A DNA stretch of 64,000 nt, from contig JACTMO010000062.1 in NCBI GenBank assembly GCA_014584605.1, forward strand, positions 62,001 through 126,000. Reading direction: 5' to 3'. Source of the DNA: Bacteroidota bacterium. GTDB lineage: Bacteria; Bacteroidota; Bacteroidia; Flavobacteriales_F; PHOS-HE28. This document shows, in pieces, positions 21,238-28,313 of the stretch (position 1 is its first letter; every line of letters begins with the position of its first letter). The translations under genes and the position numbers were made by a program. A model generated the notes under the pieces. That model saw only the letters and a list, made by a program, of their open reading frames with translations. It searched no databases and had not been told where the DNA came from.

Positions 21238-22209
21238 ATGAAGGGACCTTATACGCTGCGCATCGCCTGGCTGCTGCTGCCCGTGCTCCTCGGAAGTACG
21301 CCGCTCCAGGCCCAGTACTTCCGCAAGTCGAACTACTGGAAGACCAACCGCAACGAGATCACCTTCGGGGTGGGCGCCTCGAACTTCCTGGGTGAGCTGG
21401 GCGGACGTGACCAGATCGGCACCTCCTTCATCTGGGACCTGGAGGTGAGCCAGACCCGCCCGGCGGTGAGCCTGGGCTGGCGCTACCATGTCCGGGAGAA
21501 GATGTCCCTGCGCACCTCGCTGGCCTATGGCGTGCTGGCCGGCAACGACAACCTCACGGCCGAGACCTTCCGCCGCAACCGCAACCTCAACTTCCGCAGC
21601 GACCTGTTCGAGTTCAGCGTGCTGTTCGAGCTGCACGCCTTCAAAGAGGAACTGGGCCACATCTACGACCTGCGCGGGGTGAAGGGCCAGAAGGCGAGCC
21701 GTGTGGGCCTCTATGGTTTCGTCGGCGTCGGTGGTTTCTACTTCGACCCGCGAGGCAAGTTCAACAACACCTGGGTGCGGTTGAAGCCGCTGCGCACCGA
21801 GGGTCAGGGGCTGCCGGGCGGAGCGCAGGAGTACAGCAACTTCGGCTTCTGCATCCCCATGGGCTTCGGCATCCGCAAGGCCCTCACCAAGCAATGGAGC
21901 GTGGGCCTGGAACTGCAGCACACCACCACCTTCACGGACTACATCGACGATGTGAGCACCGTGTACTACGACCCGGAGGCCATCCGTGCGGTGAGCGGCG
22001 ATGTGGGCGTGTACCTGGCCGACCCCAGCCTGGGCGTGGGCGACGGCATCAGCGAGTTCACCACGAGCCCCGGTCAGCAACGCGGGGACAGCAGCGACAA
22101 GGACGCCTATCTCTTCCTGCGCCTACAGGTGCATCACAAGCTGTACAAGTACAAGAGCGGCAGCAAGAAGTACCGCACCCGCATCCGCCGCCAGAAGATC
22201 ATCTTCTGA
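21238..22209 (+). CDS. Exported outer-membrane beta-barrel protein (DUF6089/PorT-like)
   Basis: The 323-aa protein has a signal peptide (KGPYTLRIAWLLLPVLLGSTPLQAQ). The mature part has many alternating strands, with ITFGVGASNFLGELGGRDQIGTSF near the start and AVSLGWRYHVREKMSLRTSLAYG, resembling the Bacteroidota DUF6089 outer-membrane barrel group; GFGIRKALTKQWSVGLELQ is a typical strand pair. It is Lys/Arg-rich at the C-terminus. Function unknown; it probably sits in the outer membrane. Confidence 0.8.
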   Translation: MKGPYTLRIAWLLLPVLLGSTPLQAQYFRKSNYWKTNRNEITFGVGASNFLGELGGRDQIGTSFIWDLEVSQTRPAVSLGWRYHVREKMSLRTSLAYGVLAGNDNLTAETFRRNRNLNFRSDLFEFSVLFELHAFKEELGHIYDLRGVKGQKASRVGLYGFVGVGGFYFDPRGKFNNTWVRLKPLRTEGQGLPGGAQEYSNFGFCIPMGFGIRKALTKQWSVGLELQHTTTFTDYIDDVSTVYYDPEAIRAVSGDVGVYLADPSLGVGDGISEFTTSPGQQRGDSSDKDAYLFLRLQVHHKLYKYKSGSKKYRTRIRRQKIIF

Positions 22210-22311
22210 TCCCGTCGGCGCCGCCGCCGCCACACATCCGCGCGTGCCAGGGCCCGGGGTGGGCCCGTTGTCCCATGGGGTTCCGTCATTCCCGTCCAAG
22301 CGCAAGGCCCC

Positions 22312-22319
22312 TATCTTGC
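22312..22319 (+). promoter_or_regulatory. -7-like box TATCTTGC
   Basis: Variant box 53 nt before the ATG of the DUF2249 gene at 22373. Confidence 0.35.
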
Positions 22320-22372
22320 CGGCATCTGAAGCACCGGTATCCACCGCACGACCGTCCTTTCCGACGAAGCCC

Positions 22373-23128
22373 ATGAACGCCACCGACCCGCACCCCACCG
22401 CGCTCGATGTCCGCGTCCTGGTCCCCATCGACCGGCACACCACCCTGCTGAAGCTGTTCCAGGAGCTGCCCGTGGGCGGGAGCTTCGTGTTCATCAACGA
22501 CCACGACCCGCTGCCGCTGTACTACGAGTTCCGCTCCATCCACGGCGACGTGGTGGGCTGGGAATACCTGGTGCGCGGCGGCCACGATTGGAAGGTGAAG
22601 GTCACCCGCACGGAAGCGTCCCAGGGCCGCACGTTCACCGACATCGCCACCCTGATGGACCTGCGCAAGGTGGACCCCGCCCACTGGAAGCACGTGGTGT
22701 TCCACCGCTACGGCATGATGAAGGAAGGCGACACCATGGAGATCATCGCCGCCCAGGAGCCGGAGGAGATCCACCGGATCTTCAATGAAAAGTTCGCTTC
22801 CCGAATGGCATGGAGCTTCAGGAAGCAGGCGCCCGGTGAATGCGTCGTTCACGTGAAGAAGCTCCAGCAGGGCGACATGCCCGACCTGGACCTGCTGGTG
22901 GTGCAAGCCTTCGATGTGCGCCCCCACCACCCGGCGCGGCGGCACGAGATGGTGTTCGACGCCTTCGATGCCCTGAAGCCGGGCGAGGCCTTCGTCTTCA
23001 CCAACGACCACGACCCCAAGCCGCTCTACTACCAGATCGAAGCGGAAAGCGGTGTGCCGTTCCAGTGGGACTACCTGGTGAACGGGCCCGAGGAATGGAA
23101 GGTGCGGGTGGCGAAGTTGAAAGGTTGA
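22373..23128 (+). CDS. Protein with three tandem DUF2249 domains
   Basis: The 251-aa soluble protein is made of three consecutive DUF2249-like units (~residues 10-80, ~93-165, ~170-250). The first and third have the hallmark INDHDPLPLYYEF / TNDHDPKPLYYQI and end in WEYLVRGGHDWKVKV / WDYLVNGPEEWKVRV. The middle unit keeps the fold pattern (EIIAAQEPEEIHRIF...WSFRKQAPGECVVHV) but has lost NDHDP. DUF2249 proteins are often linked with hemerythrin and nitrogen-oxide metabolism; the role here is unknown. It is the last gene before the island. Confidence 0.82.
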   Translation: MNATDPHPTALDVRVLVPIDRHTTLLKLFQELPVGGSFVFINDHDPLPLYYEFRSIHGDVVGWEYLVRGGHDWKVKVTRTEASQGRTFTDIATLMDLRKVDPAHWKHVVFHRYGMMKEGDTMEIIAAQEPEEIHRIFNEKFASRMAWSFRKQAPGECVVHVKKLQQGDMPDLDLLVVQAFDVRPHHPARRHEMVFDAFDALKPGEAFVFTNDHDPKPLYYQIEAESGVPFQWDYLVNGPEEWKVRVAKLKG

Positions 23129-23502
23129 TGGCGGATCCACGGTCGCCCACGCCCCGGCGAAGTGCCGCCGCGCAGACCCGCTCGAAGCAGGACCGGTGGC
23201 GGCGGTCGTGCCAGGCGATCCGGATGTTCTCGCTCGGCTCCGCCTGCGGGAGGGCTGCGTTCGTGCGTGCCGAGTGAGGTCGGCCTAGGGCCTCCGGCCC
23301 GCCTTTGCTTCAAGGCCGCTCACGACGCACGGCCCGTCACACCCGCTGACCCGAGCGGCAAAGAAGCGGGATGCCGTGTTGCGGCCGGAGGCCGCGATGG
23401 GTCTTGCACAAACATCCGGGATCCGTGGCAGGCACTCGGCCCCCGCATGCCCAGCCCCACGCGCCGAACACTTGCGCGATTTGGGCGGCCCGCTCTGGGG
23501 CC
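23129..23502. other. Non-coding island edge
   Basis: About 375 bp, GC-rich, with no credible protein. It has short palindromes (GCGGCC-GGA-GGCCGC near 23394; GGGCC-TCC-GGCCC near 23288) and ends in a hairpin (GCGGCCC-GCTCTG-GGGCCGC at 23485-23504) that abuts the CGCAACAG repeat of the first toxin gene. Confidence 0.5.
23470..23488 (+). repeat. Left copy of 19-bp inverted repeat around the TA block
   Basis: ACTTGCGCGATTTGGGCGG. The reverse complement of 24871-24889 matches it at 18 of 19 positions; similarity continues outward about 14 bp with gaps. Confidence 0.6.
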
Positions 23503-23526
23503 GCGCAACAGAACCGCATTCTCTTC
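23503..23526 (+). repeat. Cassette-end repeat, copy 1
   Basis: CGCAACAGAACCGCATTCTC plus TTC; identical to the copy at 24243-24265. It runs to the edge of the 3' end of the first toxin gene. Confidence 0.65.
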
Positions 23527-23529
23527 AGG

Positions 23530-23823
23530 CTATGGCCCGTACTTCGGGTGCGGCTTGCGCTTGACGTGGATCACACGGTAGATGAACACTTCCTGCCCGT
23601 CGATCTCATAGACCACGCGGTAAGGGAACTTACGTAGCATCGCGTGGCGGAAGTCGCCTTTGCGGACCTGATAGCCGCGCGGATCGGCTTCGATCGAGTC
23701 GTAGCATTCCTTCAGCGCCACCATGAACCGGTCGCCCAACTGCGGGCGGATGGTGTGGTACCAGAAGAAGGCTTCGAGCACATCCTTGGCAGCGCTGCTG
23801 CGCACGACCATGCGATAGCTCAT
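23530..23823 (-). CDS. ParE/RelE-type toxin (TA pair 1)
   Basis: The 97-aa basic protein has the ParE/RelE-fold pattern: helix (AAKDVLEAFFWYHTIRPQLGDRFMVAL), then beta-rich HAMLRKFPYRVVYEIDGQEVFIYRVIHVKRKP. The YRVVYEIDG core and basic tail are typical. ParE proteins poison gyrase and RelE relatives cleave mRNA; the target cannot be told here. Its start overlaps the antitoxin stop by 4 bp, a classic translational coupling. About half of its residues match the second toxin at 24270. Confidence 0.87.
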   Translation of the reverse strand: MSYRMVVRSSAAKDVLEAFFWYHTIRPQLGDRFMVALKECYDSIEADPRGYQVRKGDFRHAMLRKFPYRVVYEIDGQEVFIYRVIHVKRKPHPKYGP

Positions 23824-24053
23824 TTCTTGATCATCTCGCGGGCCATGCGCTGCACTTCCTCCCAGGTGTAGGAACTGCCTTCTCCGCGCAAGCGTTCGGC
23901 CCGCAAGGATTCCAGTTCGGCCAGTTCTTCCTCACTGATGTCGCTGTCCTCCACTTCGGTGTCGATCACTTCGCGCACCCGGTCAAGGATGGCCGTGTCG
24001 CGAACGGCCAGCATGCGCTGCACCAGTTCGAGCTTGATCGCTGCGATGTCCAT
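23820..24053 (-). CDS. Antitoxin of TA pair 1
   Basis: The 77-aa acidic protein (MDIAAIKLELVQRMLAVRDTAILDRV...) has an N-terminal helical segment and an acidic ISEEELAELESLRAERLRG stretch typical of the addiction-module component family next to ParE toxins. It is transcribed first, overlaps the toxin by 4 bp, and has a TAACTTTA box 19 nt upstream. It is expected to neutralise the toxin and autoregulate the operon. Confidence 0.82.
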   Translation of the reverse strand: MDIAAIKLELVQRMLAVRDTAILDRVREVIDTEVEDSDISEEELAELESLRAERLRGEGSSYTWEEVQRMAREMIKK

Positions 24054-24072
24054 GGCTTCTTGATTGGTCCGG

Positions 24073-24080
24073 TAAAGTTA
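24073..24080 (-). promoter_or_regulatory. -7-like box TAACTTTA of TA pair 1
   Basis: Within CTAACTTTACCGGAC on the minus strand, 19 nt from the antitoxin ATG. TA pair 2 has the same box at the same spacing. Confidence 0.55.
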
Positions 24081-24088
24081 GGGCGGCT

Positions 24089-24244
24089 CTATCCGATCGG
24101 GTGGAACCGGGCCACGTCTTCGGCCAAGCCTTCCAGGTCATTGATCAAGTAGGCTTCCGTGCTGCTCACGTAACGGTGACCCGCTCTGTGCTGCGCTTCC
24201 CGCAGGTTCAGCGTCTTGATCCAGTGCGTGATCACGCTGGCCCG
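24089..24244 (-). pseudogene. 3'-terminal fragment of a tyrosine recombinase gene (copy 1)
   Basis: About 50 codons encoding SVITHWIKTLNLREAQHRAGHRYVSSTEAY...RFHPIG-stop match the C-terminus of the intact recombinase at 28391-29428, including the catalytic His (AGHRY) and Tyr (EAY). Nothing upstream of the SVITHW region is present; the sequence switches abruptly into the cassette-end repeat at 24243. A remnant, or a duplicated attachment region. Confidence 0.8.
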
Positions 24245-24265
24245 CAACAGAACCGCATTCTCTTC
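24243..24265 (+). repeat. Cassette-end repeat, copy 2
   Basis: Same 23 bp as at 23503 (CGCAACAGAACCGCATTCTC...). Here it joins the recombinase fragment directly to the 3' end of the second toxin gene. Confidence 0.65.
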
Positions 24266-24269
24266 CGTG

Positions 24270-24563
24270 CTACGGCCCGAACTTCCTGCTGGGCCTGCGG
24301 CTCGTGTGCCGCACTTGGTACACGAACACCGTGCTGCCTTCAACCTCATACACCACGCGGTATTTCAGCTTGTGCAGCATCGCATGGCGGTAGCCGCCCT
24401 TGCGGACCTGGTAGCCGTACGGATTGGCCTTGATCCTCGCGTAGCAGTCCACCAACGCATCCATGAACCGGTCGCCCGATCCCTTCTTCCCGCGCTCGCG
24501 GTAATGGTAGACCTTCCGCACTTCCTTGATGGCCTTGGGATCGACCTGCAACGTGTACTTCAT
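24270..24563 (-). CDS. ParE/RelE-type toxin (TA pair 2)
   Basis: The 97-aa protein is paralogous to the toxin at 23530 (shared GDRFMDAL, YGYQVRKGGYRHAMLHKLKYRVVYEVEG). It has the same fold signature and a basic C-terminus. It overlaps its antitoxin by 4 bp. The two toxins have diverged well past recent duplication, so the array is old or was assembled from related cassettes. Confidence 0.87.
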   Translation of the reverse strand: MKYTLQVDPKAIKEVRKVYHYRERGKKGSGDRFMDALVDCYARIKANPYGYQVRKGGYRHAMLHKLKYRVVYEVEGSTVFVYQVRHTSRRPSRKFGP

Positions 24564-24796
24564 GCCTTGCGTCCCGTGCGGATCATGCGGATGGATTCCT
24601 CCTCGCTGATGAACTTCACTTTCCCGCTGATCCGGTCGGCACGTTGGGCGTCCAGTTCCGCCACCTCCTCATCGGTCAGGTCGTCCTCCTGCGGCTCTTC
24701 CCGGCGCAGAAGCATGCGGATCGCTTCGAGCACCGTGATGTTCTTCTCCTTGCGGAGCAGCTGCTGGATCTCTGTCCGTAGATGGAGCGCGGTCAT
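24560..24796 (-). CDS. Antitoxin of TA pair 2
   Basis: The 78-aa protein (MTALHLRTEIQQLLRKEKNITVLEAIRMLL) has an acidic DDLTDEEVAELDAQRADRISG segment that aligns with the corresponding part of antitoxin 1. It is first in its operon with a 4-bp overlap into the toxin. Expected partner and repressor of toxin 2. Confidence 0.82.
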   Translation of the reverse strand: MTALHLRTEIQQLLRKEKNITVLEAIRMLLRREEPQEDDLTDEEVAELDAQRADRISGKVKFISEEESIRMIRTGRKA

Positions 24797-24815
24797 GGCC
24801 TGTTGTCTCGTCCGG

Positions 24816-24823
24816 TAAAGTTA
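24816..24823 (-). promoter_or_regulatory. -7-like box TAACTTTA of TA pair 2
   Basis: Same box and same 19-nt spacing to the antitoxin ATG as in TA pair 1, within a shared TCCGGTAAAGTTAG block on the + strand. Confidence 0.55.
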
Positions 24824-24852
24824 GCCCTTCGATAAAGCTCAGGGTGACGGCG

Positions 24853-24875
24853 CTATCCGATGGGATGGAACCGCC
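24853..24875 (-). pseudogene. Extreme 3' end of a tyrosine recombinase gene (copy 2)
   Basis: Encodes only GRFHPIG-stop, the same terminal residues as at 24089 and 28391 (DNA CTATCCGATGGGATGGAACC). Upstream the frame is broken. It sits just upstream of the TA pair 2 promoter, exactly as copy 1 sits upstream of pair 1. Confidence 0.55.
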
Positions 24876-24889
24876 CCAATCGCGCAAGT
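24871..24889 (-). repeat. Right copy of 19-bp inverted repeat around the TA block
   Basis: CCGCCCCAATCGCGCAAGT, inverted partner of 23470-23488; together they bound 1.42 kb holding both TA operons. Confidence 0.6.
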
Positions 24890-24983
24890 CTTCCCGCGCC
24901 TGGGTTCGCGCGGGGCGACTTGTGCGGAGGCTACCTGTCGCCAAGCCACGAATGAGGCTCGCGAAGTCTGCGTCTTCGCTCGT

Positions 24984-25199
24984 TCAGGTGTCCTGCAAGG
25001 GCGGCAGACGGTCGGCATGTGCGGAGGAATAAAGGTGGTCCTCTGGTGAGGCCACGTACCCCTCCACCACGGGGTTCTCGCGGATATGGTCGGTCACCCG
25101 GTCGATCTCCTCGGTCCGCTCCAGCAGCAGCGGCTTGTTGTGTTGCTGCCAGACCTGGTACGTGGTGTTGTTGCTGTTGCGCTCGCCCGCTTCGCCGAA
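24984..25199 (-). pseudogene. C-terminal remnant of a REP-associated (Y1/IS200-like) transposase
   Basis: Open frame without a start. It encodes NNTTYQVWQQHNKPLLLE...IDRVTDHIRENPVVEGYV...HLYSSAHAD, the standard C-terminal region of RAYT/Y1 transposases (usual form QVWQQHN, IHNNPVEAGWV, YLYSSA). The catalytic HUH and most of the Tyr domain are missing. It is not in the ORF track because it has no start. REP-like palindromes lie 110-450 bp to its right, the expected companions of a RAYT. Confidence 0.75.
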
Positions 25200-25311
25200 C
25201 TCAGCGACTTCGACCGCGCGGCCATCAAGCGGACGATCGCCAGGGCGTTGGGCGAGAAGTGATCAGAGACCGCCGGACCTGCCTGCCGGAGGCAGGGGCC
25301 GACGACACTAT

Positions 25312-25335
25312 GGGCACTCGCTGCAAGCGAGCGCC
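25312..25335. repeat. REP-like palindrome R0
   Basis: GGGCACTCGCTGCAAGCGAG...: arms CTCGCT/AGCGAG around GCA. Both arms are changed relative to the other copies (CGAGCT/AGCTCG), yet pairing is kept. Confidence 0.55.
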
Positions 25336-25371
25336 GGAGCTACCTACGGCCTCGCGCTACCCGAGCGCGGG

Positions 25372-25581
25372 ATGGAGAACGCCAAGAAGATGGCCGACGT
25401 GCTCGGTGCCAGCCTGGACTACTTGATGAGCGAGGACGATACCCAGGAGGTGATCGACAACGCCATGCTGCAACGCATCAAGGAGATCCAGCGCCTGGCC
25501 AAGGATGACCAGAACACGATCATCAACGTGATCGATGCCTTCATCCGGGACACCAAGACCAAGAAGGCCTACGCGACGTAA
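25372..25581 (+). pseudogene. C-terminal half of an XRE-family regulator
   Basis: Encodes MENAKKMADVLGASLDYLMSED followed by LQRIKEIQRLAKDDQNTIINVIDAFIRDTKTKKAYAT-stop. This aligns with the C-terminal two thirds of the intact XRE protein at 32374 (VSLDYLVG...IKRITEIQQLSEADRQ...RDAKARKAYT). The first two helices and recognition helix of the HTH are absent and the upstream sequence is unrelated, so DNA binding is probably lost. Confidence 0.7.
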
Positions 25582-25588
25582 TCTTCAA

Positions 25589-25671
25589 GGGCACGAGCTA
25601 CATGCTCGCGCCAGTTAGGGGGCTCGCGCCAGTTTCAGGGGCACGAGCTACAAGCTAGCGTCAGTTATGGG
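25589..25671. repeat. REP-like palindromes R1 and R2
   Basis: Two copies of GGGCACGAGCTACA(T/A)GCT(C/A)GCG(C/T)CAGTTA, with a partial copy (GGCTCGCGCCAGTTTCAGGG) between. The core is an inverted repeat CGAGC...GCTCG. It lies between the XRE fragment and the convergent lipoprotein gene; an equivalent element is at 32713. Confidence 0.65.
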
Positions 25672-26122
25672 GAATTAGATGGAATATGGAATCGGCACCT
25701 AGTTCTAACTCCCAAGTGTACCAGTCCAGCATCACATCCTGATCCACCCCAACTACAGCACAAGTCTCTCCCGTTGCCGAATCGAACAGCCATTCCGCGT
25801 TCGGCTTATAGTAGTAGTATATGCAATGACCGGCATGCAGGGCTGTCTTTGACGGTTGCGATTGATTGAACGGCGGCCTGTACTCCAGGAAGATAGAAAC
25901 TGAGTCTCCAAGTACTTCTGCGGTGACAATCACCGCGTTTGGTCGGTCGTATGCGTATGGTGATGCGGCTTGGATGAACAAGTCCGTAACGCTGTCTAGG
26001 CTGAGTGAAGCAGCGTTCTTGCGACATGCGATTGGTGCGCTTGGTCCGCATCCGGCCAGTAACGCAACAACACCTAGCGCAAGTCCGATTTTACCTTGTG
26101 ACCTCAACAGCAGGGAGTTCAT
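25661..26122 (-). CDS. Lipoprotein, candidate immunity protein of RHS tip 1
   Basis: The 153-aa protein has a signal peptide and lipobox (LALGVVALLAGC), predicting a lipidated periplasmic or outer-membrane protein. The mature part has no family I recognise. Its start overlaps the end of the RHS tip by about 32 bp. In polymorphic toxin loci the gene directly after the toxin tip usually encodes the cognate immunity protein, so that role is inferred. AT-richer than the host. ATG at 26122; a GTG at 26128 is possible. Confidence 0.6.
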   Translation of the reverse strand: MNSLLLRSQGKIGLALGVVALLAGCGPSAPIACRKNAASLSLDSVTDLFIQAASPYAYDRPNAVIVTAEVLGDSVSIFLEYRPPFNQSQPSKTALHAGHCIYYYYKPNAEWLFDSATGETCAVVGVDQDVMLDWYTWELELGADSIFHLIPHN

Positions 26123-27011
26123 GGACACGCATCATTTCGCGGTCATTGTACATGACCATTAGGCGTGGATTACTCGGAATGAAAATCTCGAAGTAGTCAG
26201 GCACCCGACCGGGATTGTGCTTGTGAAGACTTAGATAGTTCCCACGATCACCGGAAGCCCCAGCTAAGGGCTTGCCGCTAGGACTGAAGCCTGAGGGATA
26301 CGCAGGCCAACCAGTAGTGGAATCGAAAGCGCCAGGATGGCTGTGTGATGTTCGCGTCAGAAGGAGCGTCGGGGATTTACCTAGTACTTTGGATGCCAAG
26401 CTGGCCGTAGGATTGTCAATTGTGCCTTCATCAAATGTTGTTGCCAAGGTTCCTACAAGGGAGCTATTCTCTGCAGTTCCAAACACATTCAATTGCCACT
26501 CTACATTCGTGTGCGTCGCGAAGAATCGATAAGCATCTTCTAGCCCTCGGACATTGCGATTAACGAAGATCGAGTTCGATTTACCTTCAGAAGGTTTCGA
26601 CATTGAACCGAAGTGGCTCTTTATAAAGTCCTTGCTCACCGTCAGAGATTCACCTCCAACTATGCCATCTCCAAAGTCATCGGTAGCGAAGATTCTATCA
26701 AAGGCATCGTCTGTTTCTCGAATAAGAGTAAGCGAACCATCCTGCCCGAGTGAGTAGTCATCTTCGAATGCCCCGTTGGGATCCACATGCTGAATAGGGG
26801 AATCAAAGAAGGCCCTATATGGGGACCAATCTGGCGCATTTGCACTCAAAGGATCCACATTCCACCTTCTCGCCACTCTAGGATCATATTGCCAAAACTC
26901 CGCCGTATAGCTGGTCCCTTCCGCTCCGTATATCTCATTGTCCTTCTCCTGTCCCTGGAACCCGAACCGGTAGCTGTCTGAGGAGTAATTCCTCCCGGGC
27001 AGCAGGGAGCC
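26091..27011 (-). pseudogene. Orphan RHS-core C-terminal tip 1 (JAB-like toxin domain)
   Basis: The reading frame opens at GSLLPGRNYSSDSYRFGFQGQEKDNEIYG and continues with the RHS-associated core (FWQYDPRVARRWNVDPLS...SPYRAFFDSPIQHVDPNG), then a variable tip of about 215 residues. The tip contains SHSHPG...ASGDRGN, resembling the HxHP-x-SxxD metal motif of JAB-like toxin domains. The large RHS repeat body and secretion leader are absent. The ORF-track start at 26876 is an internal GTG. The frame is intact from the core to the stop, so expression of a tip is conceivable. AT-richer than the host, suggesting transfer. Confidence 0.75.
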
Positions 27012-27025
27012 AAATGTGAAGCAGC

Positions 27026-27298
27026 CTACCGCACTTTTTCCTGTAATGGCGGGGCTTTCACCCGGCGGGGGTAAAGATTCCGGCGTGGGTCGGTATGTGC
27101 TGCTTCGGTTGTTTCCTTGGCGCGGATCTCCTTGTCGATGGCCAAGGCTTTGGCATTGATCCGCTCCTTGATCTCTTCGGGTGTCTTGTTCTCGATCCTG
27201 GCCACCACTTCGCAGTAATCTTCAAGGATCGCTTTGGAGAGAACGAAGCCCGAACGGAAGCGGGTAAAGTGCATCATTAGTTGATCCATTGGTTCCAT
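27026..27298 (-). CDS. Small hypothetical protein
   Basis: 90 aa, helical and charged (HFTRFRSGFVLSKAILEDYCEVVARIENKTPEEIKERINAKALAIDKEIRAKE). The first ~65 residues look like a real soluble protein; the tail is Arg/Pro-rich and runs over the region just before the RHS tip. No family recognised and no clear promoter. Confidence 0.45.
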   Translation of the reverse strand: MEPMDQLMMHFTRFRSGFVLSKAILEDYCEVVARIENKTPEEIKERINAKALAIDKEIRAKETTEAAHTDPRRNLYPRRVKAPPLQEKVR

Positions 27299-27474
27299 GT
27301 GCGTGTGTTGTTGTTCGGGTAAAGATCCGCATGAGCTGCGACCTGGCAGCGTTGCACGGACCTCGCTCGGAGCTTCCCCCCGTAGAGTAAAGAGCTACGC
27401 CCGGAGCGCATTGCTTGCTGCTTGCACTACGGGTCGATCGAAGAGCGCCGGTGAGTGTCGAGCATGCAAGCACA

Positions 27475-27529
27475 CCATGCGGCACAGCAATAGGCGGCGC
27501 ATTTGGCCGCCTGTTGCTGTGCCGCGTGG
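27475..27529. repeat. Long hairpin with 24-bp stem
   Basis: Arms 27475-27498 and 27506-27529 pair with only two G-T wobbles around the loop GCATTTG; the core arms are GGCACAGCAA/TTGCTGTGCC and AGGCGGC/GCCGCCT. No T-tract follows on either strand, so it is not a standard terminator. Confidence 0.75.
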
Positions 27530-27696
27530 GCCTGCCGGTGCATTCAACCGGCAGGGGTCGCGTGCTTGGCGCGTGGGCTTCTTCGAGCGGCGATGTGTGC
27601 AGGCGTATTTCTGCCCCGGCCCTGCGGGGCACATGGAGGGCCGGTAGAGCGACGAAGGAGCGGAGACGGACCAGTGCGCGCGTTACGGCGGCCGCC

Positions 27697-27733
27697 GCTG
27701 GCCTTTAGGCAACCCAGCGGGTTGCTGGCCAGC
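27697..27733. repeat. Nested hairpin
   Basis: Outer arms GCTGGCC/GGCCAGC enclose an inner GCAACCC-AGC-GGGTTGC stem. Confidence 0.65.
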
Positions 27734-28003
27734 GCTGCGAGGAGGTCCGAGGAGCGACGGCGCGATCCCTTGCCTGTGCGATGGGTCGGCGCACTTCGTG
27801 GGCGCGTGGATCTCTTCTCGCGTTGGCGTCCACGATGTGCGTGTGCGGGCCTGACGCTGGCCGATCGACAAGGGAGCGAACATCCGGCGTCTTCGACGGT
27901 GGAGCCGACCGCGGAGAGAGGCGAGCGGCTGGCCATGGATGCAAGGGGCGTGACGGAGCGAACGGACGCCGACGGCCGGGCGCGCGCAAGCCAGGCGCGC
28001 CGA

Positions 28004-28055
28004 ACCCCTGCGAGCAAGTCCGCGCATCAGCGCGACCGCTATGGGTTGCAGGGGT
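28004..28055. repeat. Nested hairpin
   Basis: Outer ACCCCTGC/GCAGGGGT with inner CGCGC-ATCA-GCGCG. Confidence 0.6.
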
Positions 28056-28141
28056 GAGTAAAGCGGCGACTGAGGGAGTGACGGCCACGGGCCGATCCGT
28101 AGCGTGAAGGACCGAAGGAACGAGGGCCGAACGCGGTGCGA

Positions 28142-28194
28142 TGCAAGGGGCAACCCGCCTCGGGTTGAGCGGGATCTTGGCCGCGACCCTTGCA
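28142..28194. repeat. Nested hairpin
   Basis: Outer TGCAAGGG/CCCTTGCA with inner CAACCCG-CCT-CGGGTTG. Confidence 0.6.
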
Positions 28195-28286
28195 GCGCAA
28201 CGGACGGCACAGGGTGCCGGAACGACCGAAGACCTTTTGGAGGCTACTGCTGCGCCAGAGCTTCAGCGGCGGCGTAGCGTAACGAC

Positions 28287-28313
28287 GCGCGGCCCGCATT
28301 TGGGGTCGCGCAA
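28287..28313. repeat. Hairpin related to the one before TA pair 1
   Basis: GCGCGGCCC-GCATTTG-GGGTCGCGC followed by AACACAAGG. The copy at 23485-23510 has GCGGCCC-GCTCTG-GGGCCGC then GCAACAGAA: same position, same flank, with a wobble-preserving difference in the stem. Confidence 0.55.

Noticed and set aside
23485-24265. Integron attC sites around the TA cassettes
   Set aside because: Hairpins and repeated ends resemble a cassette array, but the core GTTRRRY/RYYYAAC pairs are absent and the recombinases lack the integron-integrase insert signature.
25019-25260. Plus-strand frame ending ELSDFDRAAIKRTIARALGEK as a separate gene end
   Set aside because: It is antisense to the RAYT remnant and its upstream part is low-complexity; no family recognised.
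27475-27529. Rho-independent terminator
   Set aside because: Strong stem but no T-tract on either strand, and no gene ends beside it.
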